Shown here piece after piece: positions 50,304-59,761 of a DNA stretch of 64,000 nt. This DNA comes from Gavia stellata (lineage: Eukaryota > Chordata > Aves > Gaviiformes > Gaviidae): the NCBI RefSeq assembly GCF_030936135.1, contig NC_082616.1, positions 12,211,001 through 12,275,000 on the forward strand, written 5' to 3'. Made by a program: the position numbers and the translations under genes. The number at the start of each line of letters is the position of its first letter. Position 1 is the first letter of the stretch. The notes under the pieces were generated by a model. It was not told the origin of the DNA and searched no databases. It was given only the letters and a program-made list of their open reading frames with translations.

Positions 50304-52923
50304 GCACCTGGGGCAGCGAGGGGGGAGGCAGAGCCGCGAGCTGCAGAGAGCATTTTTGCAAATTAAAAAGAAAAATAAGAGGGGGGGGGGGGGGGTGATG
50401 CCATCTGTGCAACGTGATTCTGCATGTCCGAGAGTCTGTCCTGGGGCTCCCTGCAAAGCGGGAGCTGGTATCCCCCCAAAGGAAGGGGCTGGGTGGGAAG
50501 GCAGCCCAAATCAGTCCTGCGGTTTATACACCAGCTGCCGCTCCTGGGAGGGAAGGATTAAGAGGGACAGTGCTGCGAGGTGGAGCGGGAATGGGGTTGA
50601 ATTTGCCTGCCAGGGCTGCTCCTCAACTCTGCAGAACCTCGCTGTGCTTAAAAATAGCAAACTGTAAGTGTCGATTTGTCTTCCTAAAGGAAAACAGCTA
50701 ATTTCATTTTTCATTTGGGCTCTCCTACCTGTATCTGAAACGCTGACGTGCAAAAGCAGCAGCTTTCCTGCCCTGTCCCCGCAGCCCCCCCAGTCCTTTG
50801 CCAGCTCAAAAGCAACGCTCGCCCCCCGCTCGCCTGCCTGGCAGCAGACAGCCTGCATTCAGCCCTCCGGTTTGCCTTCGTCCCCTTGAAACGGGTTTGA
50901 AATCCTTATGTGTCTCACCAGGGCACGAAAGTGTCTGCAGCCACAAGCAGGGTTTGGTTTTTTTAGTGGTGGTTTGGTTTTTTTAAAAAGATGTCACATC
51001 AGAGCTAACGGAATAAACCTTTTTAGAACTACAGCAGCAGAGAGCTGCTCGGGGGAGCAGACACCGGGAGGTCGGGGAGCTCTCACGGGGGAGCAGACAC
51101 CGGGAGGTCGGGGAGCTCTCACCCCGCAGCTCCCCAGACCCGCGCGGGAGCCTGTGCGACTGCGCTGGCTTTGGAGCAGCGAGGCAGCGATGCTCCCCCA
51201 GGCATCGAGCCCCGTAAGGGCGAGACCTTCATCCACCCCCTGAGCGCAGGAGGTGCTCAGCACGGGGAAAGCTGATCAACTCGTAGACCAGGGGCCAAGG
51301 GAGAGAAAATGTGGCAAAAAGGTATGAAAAACTATGTTTAAAAGAACCGCCTACCCGTTTCCGGTGTATTCCGTTTAAAACCACTTGCAAAACACAGAAA
51401 ACAATGCTCTCCTCCAAATGCAGCCGGATGAGAGACCGGACTTTTCCTGTTGGATCATACTTTTTGGGTAGGACCCCTTCCCAACTGCTGGGGGTCCAGG
51501 CTGCGTCCATTTTCCATTCCTCCCCCTGTAAAGAATACACTGGATGTTGTATATTTGCTAATTATTATCTGTAAAACTTTTAACCCCGCTTCAAAGCAAA
51601 TGCTTTCTCAGGGCAAAGTTGTTCCCCCGTCTTCCCCAGGTACCCAACTTCAGCGAGCTGCTTATACTCGGCCCCTCCTGGCAGCGAAGCCTCTTCGAGC
51701 CATTCCAGCGTGAATCCTCCCCAAAAAACTGAGGGGCAGGGGGGCCATTCCTGCTTCCCATCAAGCAGTGGTAGCTTCATTATTTACCCGTGCTCCACAA
51801 GGCAAAAAGGTGCTAGAAAAGAACAGGCATGTGATTTGAGGGGTACATAAGTTTTCTAAAGTTTCTGCTGGTTTTATTGTATACTTGAGGCTTAATTGCT
51901 ACAGACATGGGAACAGAACACAAAGGAGTTTGCTGTTCGCAGCGACCTGCATCCTGTTCTTCCATATGTGGAGGGAAACCCTTTCCTGCTGGTTTTTTTG
52001 GTCTTCATTTCTCCATTGTAAAATGAAAAAACACCCAAACCAGCACAGGAAGGTGTAGCTGATAGAAATGTTTTTGATGTTCTCTCCATGCTTCCTTTTC
52101 TCCACACAGTGGCTGGGAGAAGCGGTGAATGCAGCAGCGGCATTCGTGAAAGTCCCGCAGAAAATTCAGACCCTGTCTGTGTTACGACAAGCCAGCAAAG
52201 CATTCTGAACACATGAATAAATTAAGCAAACGAATAATCCTACCGAGATCAGGGGGACACCCTACATACATAAAACGATGCCTGCGCTGCCGGGCTATGC
52301 CGGCTCAGGGTCTGCCCGGGGAGAAGGCAGTCACAGTGACGTGCCTTGCATTGCAGGGACTACTTGGTTTGCTTTAGCAAAAGCTGAGGCATTTTCCAAA
52401 TGCTAACAGTCTCAGGAGTGTTTCTACCTTATTTTTCTGTTAAGGCATCAATTAACTGTTGTATATAACACTTACTCCACTATGAAAAGGGAAAAGGAAG
52501 CATAAGTGCAGGCTCAGAGCTGGTACAAATCTGAGAGGTGTTATTTATTCTAGAAATTCCTCAGTAAAACCTCTAATCCTGATTTCTGTTCCGACCTTTG
52601 TGTATTCCGGTATGCGTACTGTATTACCAATGGAGTATGGTAGTGGGTCCGGCCTGGGGAGGACACTCATTTGTGCCTAGGTCTAGTTTGGGTTCTCTCT
52701 GGTGGAGTATTTCCTGATGTAGCATCCCTCACCCCGGTGCAATTACACCTGGATAATCTCGCATCTCCCTTTCTTCCTGCCACGAACACAGCAGGAACGT
52801 TTGATCCGCGTCCTTGTTAGGGAGTTATCCAGGGCCCGGTGAATCCCGCGGGCTAGGGCAAATAGGAACGGGACCGGATAGTTTGGTACCCCGTCTTACA
52901 GGCAGCGCAGATGGGCTGTTCAG
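50298..52923 (+). other. CD93: Probable CD93 intron
   Basis: Non-coding between the exon 1 donor and the last exon. It contains G15 at 50381-50395, a two-copy 36-bp tandem duplication (51051-51122) and an isolated AATAAA near 51011. Several plausible acceptors exist, including TTTTCTCCACACAG at 52096-52109, which has the best pyrimidine tract and would add only five residues plus the split-codon serine before a stop at 52126, and GTCTTACAG ending at 52901. The intron boundary at the right is therefore uncertain. Confidence 0.45.
51051..51122 (+). repeat. Tandem duplication, 2 x 36 bp
   Basis: Two identical adjacent copies (51051-51086, 51087-51122) of a GC-rich 36-bp unit beginning GGGGGAGCAGACACC and ending AGCTCTCAC. 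Perfect identity implies a recent event. It lies within the likely CD93 intron. Confidence 0.95.
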
Positions 52924-52990
52924 CCCGACCCGGGGGGCTTCACCGCGGCGCCCAGGGCAGCTACCTCTGCCCCCCGGTCCTTCCCTGTAA
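52924..52990 (+). CDS. CD93: Candidate CD93 last exon (C-terminal coding part), tentative
   Basis: If exon 1 (ending AG) is joined to the AG at 52922-52923, the frame reads S-P-T-R-G-A-S and continues about 15 residues to TAA at 52988-52990. Human CD93 continues at the same point with S-P-T-P-G-T-D-C. The first three residues and the glycine match; the rest does not, as if one base were missing relative to mammals. The acceptor has a poor pyrimidine tract, and a better AG at 52900-52901 would read the same bases in another frame (Q-P-D-P-G-G). Needs cDNA; the alternative last exon at 52110 is also possible. Confidence 0.3.
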
Positions 52991-53297
52991 ACGAGGTGCC
53001 GTTATAAGCAAGACCTGTAACTGTCCTGCTGTCACCATGGCAGGACGGGCTAGCCGACGGGTCTGAAATGCTTTGTACATATCAACTGCTTTGTAATGTA
53101 GCAAGTGTTATATTTTTACGGTCTGGAATTAAGAGACGCCTCATCTTTTGTGGAAATTGCATGTCAGGACAGAATTTCACTTTGGCATCCGCACGGCAAT
53201 GGCACAGCACCACAGCTTTGCAGTTGCCTTTGACTAAAAGACCAAGGTTATGCCACACATTGAATAACACTGTACGTTGCTTTTGTGATGAAACACC

Positions 53298-53303
53298 AAT
53301 AAA
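53298..53303 (+). terminator. CD93: Poly(A) signal, probable CD93 3' end
   Basis: AATAAA followed within about 25 bases by a GT/T-rich stretch (CGTCTTTAGTGTTTTTT), the normal arrangement of a cleavage and polyadenylation site. It is the best such signal between CD93 and the next gene, giving a transcript ending near 53,325. Another AATAAA near 52214 lacks a clear downstream element. Confidence 0.6.
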
Positions 53304-53329
53304 GTCTAAACAGAACACGTCTTTAGTGT

Positions 53330-55735
53330 TTTTTAACAAATATATACAATATCAAAACCTATTGATCTGGTACACGTAATCCTTGCATTTCCTACAGCGG
53401 TGGACAGTGCTAACAAATCCTCTATCAGTGCTCATCCCATGTGTAGCGAAGTCAGTGGGGTCTCAGCCTTTCACAGGCACTGCTGTCCTGAGCGAGGACT
53501 GTTCACTCAACAGCTACCGGGGCCATGGGTTGGGGGCACTGGGATGATCTCGGTTGGATCCTAAACCCACAAGCAAGGTCCTAAACTCCCAAGCAGTCCT
53601 GCTGATTTCAGCGTAGCTCTGTATGAGGGCAGAGATCTGCTTTTCTGGCTCTGGTCAGCAACTGGGCACAGAAGTCACGCGGGGAATTCAAACGGCAGGA
53701 CTGCCGGTGGCGAGAGCTGCCTCTGCGACATGCCCCACCAAAGAAAGGCCATCCGTACGAGGGAAAAGGTCACAGAGATGGGGGAAACGACACAAAAACC
53801 CACTCATACCGCCCCCGGCTGCAACAGCATCCATGTGGTGTTTTATCAGTCGTGGACATTTGCCGTAAATAGTGTTTAAAAACAAGAAAACCCTAAAAAA
53901 AAAAAAAAAGGACACTACATCTCATGATGGATGTTTGGTGCCTCCACGCATCAAACTACAAAAAGCATTCCCAGAGTTGATCCGCCTGTCCCGGGAAGCA
54001 CCCGTGGGGATAAGGCACCATCCACGCAAAATTTGTCAGTGCAGGGAGCGGGGGGGTCCCAGCCCACTGCAGGGAGCTGCCGAGGGTGGGACGATGGTCA
54101 TATTTTAGCAGGAAGGTTGCTCCCAGCCGGAGCGTGGCGGGAGACCGCCAGCCTGCTGTTACCTCTAATCCTGTTTATTTTGCCCTGCTGGGGGGGGGCA
54201 CGTTGGATGGAGTTCCCCCTGCGAGAGCCTCACATCTATCCCGATAAACCAAAGCCAAGGAGCGCGACGTGGTAATTCAGCCACGCTCCAGGGTGTATTT
54301 CTTCCCCCATTTCTGGGAAAGGTGCTGCAAGGAAACAGCCTCCACCAGAAGAATTTAGAGACAAGGTACTGACTAATGTTAAAATATAATCTACAAAATA
54401 CCACGCTCCTTCCTTCAAATCCCACAAAGAGTCAGCCACTGCAAAAAACAAATGCTTTAAACGTCTGCTCATTTCCTCTTTTTATTATTTTAATCTTTTA
54501 AATATTTCTTGGCATTTGGTTCTCCCGAGCCCTTTCAAGGCTGCTAAGCGAAGCTCACGTCTCACCGAGCAGATTTGAGCAGCCCCGGTGATAGCGTGAC
54601 GGAGGGAAAGAGCCAGCCTGCGGCAGAGGGAAGATCCTTCGGCTCTCCTAAAGGAAAACCCAGCCTCGGGTGCCTCAAGCTGCTGGGCCAGTGCATGTCT
54701 TGGAGATGTTGCAAGGCTCAACAGAAAGCTCACGGAGGAGGAGAAGGGTCTAACGCCCCTGAATAAGCAAAACACCCAATATTTTCCCGGCTGGGGTCCG
54801 GAGAAGGTTTGTCTAGCTGAGCACAGAGGAATTGAAAAGCCTCTCCATCCCCGGTAAATTGGGCTACGCGTGAGCCGTCACTTACAGAAGATAGCAATTA
54901 ATTCCGCTATGCTGGCTTGGGGCGGGGGCACCGGGGTGGGACAGGGTGTAAAGGCGGGTGGCCAGGTGAAGGTGACGGTAGGAGAAGTCACACGCTTGCC
55001 CTGCCCGGTATCGCAAATCCCCAGCCTCGGGAGGCTTTAGTCCCTGTGGGAAACGGCACCGGCTGCTCTCCCTGGTTGTAGTTCAAGAATTATTATAAAA
55101 CTATGAGCCAGAGGAAGAAAAAAGGACCAGGCATGCTTGCAGGACCTAGCTCAGCCGTACCACTACTCTGAAATTGTATTTTCTGTGCCTGGACTGAAAG
55201 TTGTGGCTGTAACAGACCACGGAGATGCCAGGGCATCTGTGCGGAAAGCCGGTTTTCCCGGGTTTAAGAAGAAAGAAGACTCACTCACCACTTGGCGTGA
55301 CCTCCCCGTTGCAAATAAAACTCCCTTCAGGCAAAACCGCCCTAAGTAGTGCTCTTCATTAATGTGCATCCAATTAAGCATCCTCAGTGCTGCTGTGCAG
55401 CAGGTCCCTACCCTGCCTGGGTGCCTGGCCGGGCATTGCGTCTCGGTTTTGGACGCATTTATCTGTCCGGCACTTCCTGGCCTTCAGACATTTTTCTCCT
55501 TGTGTCTGATCCAGCCTTTTCTGCCAGGGATTCCTGCCCGGGCCTGCGGGAACACAGCTCGTACGGAGCTGGTGGGCACCACGAAGCCCTGAGCAGGTCG
55601 CCCGAATCAGGGAGGAGGGGCCCCTGGGTGGTTTTAATGATCCCGGGTGGGATTGCATGCGGACCAGTATAGATGGGAAAGCACGTATATGCTACTTAAT
55701 GGTCTGCTTTTAACTGTTTTTTAATCCTGACGCAA
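53330..55735. other. CD93-THBD spacer, first part, nothing recognised
   Basis: No coding sequence or RNA gene recognised; short open frames only. Contains an A13 run near 53,897. Confidence 0.6.
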
Positions 55736-55880
55736 TGATTTAATATTATATTGTTATATTAATTGTATTTTATTATATTGTACCATTAATATATGGTATT
55801 ATAATATATTTTGTTGTAGCATATTATGTTATGTTGTATTACATTATATTGTGTTATGTTATATTTATTATACCACTTTA
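55736..55880. repeat. AT-rich low-complexity tract
   Basis: About 145 bp dominated by TATTA, TGTTATATT and ATTATATTG words, derived from a degenerate TTATA-type microsatellite. It may unwind easily. Confidence 0.8.
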
Positions 55881-56039
55881 TATCACACGACATTCTATTA
55901 CATCGTGTATAATTGTCAGCATTCTGACATTAGGAACCTCATTTCCAAAATCCAACAAGATCCAAGAAAATCCGTGACACATGCCCCCGTCACCGCAGGC
56001 CAAAAGGGCTATTCCAAATACGTGCTATCAGCGTTCCTC

Positions 56040-56235
56040 TGGCTGGAGGGTGACAATGACACTTCGGATGAGTCAGACTCGAGTAAAGCAAAAGGTCTCC
56101 CTCCTGTTATCGCCGCGGACAGCCGGCAACGTCTTGCAATAACTTTGCGCTGCGGAGGAGCGTGATTAATCAACTTCTACGGAGGAAAAGCAGCGTGTCA
56201 GCAGGAAGGGCATTTCTGTATCTGTGAGTCAGCCC
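56040..56235. promoter_or_regulatory. Possible enhancer: paired AP-1 sites between CD93 and THBD
   Basis: Two perfect TGAGTCA motifs lie 155 bp apart (56069-56075 and 56224-56230; the second, TGAGTCAGC, also fits MAF/NRF2 half-sites). Between them are the palindrome TGATTAATCA (about 56163) and TTTGCGC. Motif evidence only; the tissue and target gene are unknown. Confidence 0.3.
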
Positions 56236-56645
56236 GTCAGGGCCGCACCAGCCAACGCCTGTCATGCTCTCAGGCAACAGAGGGAAAAGATCATCGGAAT
56301 GAAAAAGAGCTATTAAAGCATGATTAATCTCCTTTCTCCTGCCCTGATTATCTTTCCCTTCTACTGGCAAGATCAACCCTGGAAGCTGTGGTCGGTGGGG
56401 CAAGGACATCAGGGCAATGATCTGAGAGATCATTGTTTTGGGAGTACTGTATTTTTTCCTGGAAAATTTCAAAATATTTCTCATCATGCAGCCTTGAAAA
56501 GGAAATTTTTATCTGTTTAAAAAAAAAAGAACAGAAATCTATTGGTGTTATTTTCCTTTTCCACCAATTGCATTCTGCCTTCTTTCTTCTGCTGCTGTTT
56601 GCCCTGACCTTGCCCCACTTATTTTGCTGGTTTTCTTCTGCAAGC

Positions 56646-56941
56646 AGAAAAAGAGAAAAAGAGAAAGAGAAAAAAAAGAAAAAAAGAAAGAAAAAGAAAA
56701 AGAAAAAGAAAAGGAAAAGGAAAAGGAAAAGGAAAAGGAAAAGGAAAAGGAAAAGGAAAAGGAAAAGGAAAAGGAAAAGGAAAAAGAGAAAGAAAAAGAG
56801 AAAAAGAGAAAGAGAAAGAAAAAGAGAAAGAAAAAGAAAAATAAGAAAAAAGAAAAAGAAAGAAAGAAAAAGAAGGAAAGAAAAGAAGAAGAAAAAGAAG
56901 AACAAGAGAAAGACCACCAGAAGGGAAAAAAGGACATGAAA
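56646..56941. repeat. Purine tract with (AAAAGG)n core
   Basis: From 56646 to 56841 every base on the + strand is A or G (196 nt). The centre (about 56,708-56,781) is a near-perfect AAAAGG hexanucleotide array; purine-rich sequence continues with rare pyrimidines to about 56,941. Long polypurine mirror-like tracts can form triplex (H-DNA). The lysine/glutamate-only translation across it is a by-product of the repeat, not a gene. Confidence 0.97.
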
Positions 56942-57608
56942 ACTGGGGAAACAACAGCTTTTACTAAAGCAAGGAGAGGTCAGCGTTACCAAGCCCTCCA
57001 GGAAACTTCTGGGAATTATCCCATTTACATGTTTTGCGGCGGTGAAGAGCAACCGGGCTCTTCTCGGGTGCGCTATTTTATGCAGGGAGTGACTGGCACC
57101 GGCCGGGCAGCCACTGCAAGCTCACCCATCCATACACTAGCGTGTCCCTCTTTCCGGAGGTCGGAGGAACGGTGGATCAGACCTACAGATGTCACCTAGG
57201 AGGAGAGGATGGCTTTGGGCTGAGATTAGGGAGCCTGGCCTGAGCCCAGCCCTTGCCCCGGGCTCCGTTAGCGCCGTACCCCAGCCTGCCTTTCTCTTGG
57301 GGTGCAGCCCTGCTGATGAAATTAAACCCCACGGACATTTATTTCCCGTGCAGGTGATCGAGCTGAAATTTTCAAGGGGGTGAAATGATAGACTTGAATG
57401 CTCTGTAGGCCAAGGTCCGAGCTCTGCATCGCTCCTCCTGCCGTCTGAGCAGAAAATGGCATTTCCTTGATGTTCCCCTTCCCAGAGAGGCGACGGAGGA
57501 AGGCGTGAGAGGCCAAAGACAGGCAGGGCAAAGGCGTCTGGTAAAGAGCATGAGCTCCTCCGCTCCCGTTTCCATCAGGCTAGCTTTGCAGCACAGCTTG
57601 TTTGGTGA

Positions 57609-57609
<1 letters not shown>

Positions 57610-57650
<41 letters not shown>

Positions 57651-57707
57651 TACTACTACTACTACTATAACTATTATTACTATTACTATTATTAAGGATT
57701 ATTATTA
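57610..57707. repeat. Compound microsatellite (ATT)n-(ACT)n
   Basis: About 13 uninterrupted ATT units pass into ACT units (57648-57667) and then mixed ATT/ACT. ACT units most likely arose from ATT by T-to-C change and expansion. Likely polymorphic. Confidence 0.97.
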
Positions 57708-57709
57708 CT

Positions 57710-58890
57710 CTTTTCCCCATTTTTCCTTTTCACCACAGCCCACAGCCTCGCATGAGCTAGACGAACCACACAGGGCTGGACGAGGACTAGACAAACCATA
57801 AGACTTTAATAAAGTAACCTCCTTGCAACGAGTGAAGCAAGGAAATATGGATTTGCTTCTCCGCAGGGGATCCCGAGGGCTAATTGCAGTGACTGAGTCT
57901 TGGTAAAAACACCACTCAAAATTGAATAAAAAGGGTCAAATACCCTTTCCTTTGAGTGGCGAAGCTTTGGATGTTTGCTTTTCATTTTTATTTTGCTCTT
58001 GGCTATGTTCTGGGAGCAGAGGCGGATCCTGCAAAGATAAAAACATGGAAAGGGTAGAGCTGTTCGGAAAGCAGCAGCAGAGGCGCCTGCGAGGAAGGGG
58101 AGCCGGCGCCCCGGGGGCGAGACCCCCCGGCTGGGCAGGAGCAGCGGGGACAGGGCCCCTCTCCCGGAGCTCAGCCCCAGCTCTCCCGGTGCCGCTCTGG
58201 CAGCGTAGGAGCCAGGATGCTGTCCCGAAGCGGGGCGCAGCACACTGCCGGCCTCTCCGTGCCGATTTTCTCTGATTTCAAGAGCAAGGCCATGCCAGCC
58301 CTGTTTAGAACCGGGGGCTGATTTGCAAAGCCCGGGGGAAACCCCGCTTTTTCCTGGTGTCCCGTCTTAGCTCAAATCCTCTGGGACTGCTTTGCTGGGC
58401 TGCAAATCGTAAGGGACACAGAGATGGTCATCCATCGCTGTTAACAAGCACAGGGAAGGGCTCTCCCAAGACCCCAATGCTATAGCAAGGATCAGTAAAT
58501 CCCTAGGGACATCTCAGAATTTGTTTCCTCTTTGAAAAACCCACATTTTTTTTCTTTAAAGCCTGACCTTGCCCTGGAAGGGCTGGCAGCCCGACCCCTG
58601 CCTTCGCGCTAGCGCACCTTTAACACACTGGCGAGCGGAACCGGGAGCTGCTGTCGCTACAGGGCTGCGGTCCAGAGTGGCAGAGATGCCCAAGTGATGG
58701 GCACATCTTCCCAGCAGTGTGGGTGCCCGCTGCAGCCTCCCAGCCACGTGCCAGCGGTGGACATCACCCTGCGCTGTGCCCCCATCCCTCGGGGACCCTG
58801 CCGCACCCCCGAAGAAAAGCAAGTGATGGGAAGGGGCCAAGGGGCAGGCAGGCAGGGCCACCCCCCCGACCCTGGCTGCCTTGGCGGTAC
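57710..58890. other. Spacer upstream of THBD, nothing recognised
   Basis: No gene recognised. GC content rises toward the THBD CpG island, which begins near 58,570. An isolated AATAAAG at about 57,809 has no identifiable gene attached. Confidence 0.55.
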
Positions 58891-58894
58891 GAAG

Positions 58895-58942
58895 GGATCT
58901 GGTGGTCCTGCGTGGCCTGGATCTGGTGGTCCTGCGTGGCCT
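58895..58942 (+). repeat. Tandem duplication, 2 x 24 bp
   Basis: Two identical adjacent 24-bp copies (unit starts GGATCTGGTGG, ends GCGTGGCCT), about 0.8 kb before the THBD TATA box. Recent duplication. Confidence 0.95.
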
Positions 58943-59499
58943 GCAGCTGAGTGGCAGCCTCCCTCGGAGAGGAGTGGTGGGAAACGGAGACGCCGGCGCT
59001 CGGAGGGGCAGCGGATGAGCAGTGGGTTTTAGGCTGGAAGGGACCAGCGGGCCACCGATCGATCGGGGCCTGGTGGGGCGTCCGGAGCGGGGACGGCTGG
59101 CGGGGCTGCCCTCGGCTGTCTCAGCTCAGAGGGACGGGGATGGTGCCGACGGCAGTAACGCCGATGCTGTACCGAGCCGGGCAGCCTTACAACCGGGGTG
59201 AGCAGCCCCGCGGGGTTCGGATGGGCCTCCCGGGGTGCCCTTCAGCAAGCCTCCGGGCTGGCTCCCCCCTGCACCAGGGGAAAACGCGTCTTCCCGGCTC
59301 TGCTCCGCCCCCGAGCCCGCGTCCCCCGCCTGCCGCGGGTGCCCCGCGCCCGCCGCCGGGAGAGCCGCCGCTGCAGCATCCCGCGGGGTACCGGGGCGGC
59401 CCCCCGCCGCCCAGCAGCGCCTTCCAGCCCCGCTCCCCCGGCCCGGGCGCTCCCCGCCCCGCCGGGACCAGCCCCAGCTCGGCGGGGAGGAGCCGGCAG

Positions 59500-59761
59500 A
59501 AGGCGGGGGGGGGGGGCGCGGCTGGACGGCTGCCCCCGGAGGGGCTCCCCCGCCCCGCGGCCGGGATTTACCCGCCGCCGGGGCCGCCCCCGCCGCAATC
59601 ACTCCGCGCAGCGGCGGCGGCGGCGGCGGCGGCCCGTCCCCGGAGGCGCTTCCTTCCTGCGGCGGGCGGCGGGGAGGGCCGGAGCGCCTATAAATCGGGC
59701 GGGCGGGCGGCGGCGGCATGCCAGAGATTTGCCGCGCCGGCCGGCCCCTCCGCCGCCCGCC
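59500..59761 (+). promoter_or_regulatory. THBD: THBD core promoter and 5'UTR (TATA box 59689-59695)
   Basis: TATAAAT at 59689-59695 lies within a CpG island running from about 58,570 through the gene; mammalian THBD is likewise driven by a TATA-containing GC-rich promoter. Transcription is predicted near 59,718-59,722, giving a 5'UTR of about 40 bases (inference). GC-box-like runs (GGGCGGGCGGGCGG) flank the TATA box, and G12 at 59505-59516 may form a G-quadruplex. An out-of-frame ATG at 59718 sits right at the predicted start site and would overlap the THBD start codon if included. Confidence 0.75.

Noticed and set aside
50764-50990. CD93 last exon starting after a CCCCAG at about 50,793
   Set aside because: The frame begins S-P but continues about 60 residues without similarity to the known CD93 tail, ending in a T-rich repeat; the acceptor sits in a C-run.
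56433-57199. Lys/Glu-rich reading frames across the purine tract
   Set aside because: They simply translate the AAAAGG/AAAGA repeat; the opposite strand gives the matching Phe/Ser/Leu frames.
59198-59761. N-terminal extension of THBD by 188 codons
   Set aside because: The upstream frame is open only because of high GC content; it begins at GTG, passes through the TATA box and predicted start site, and a proper signal peptide begins at 59762.
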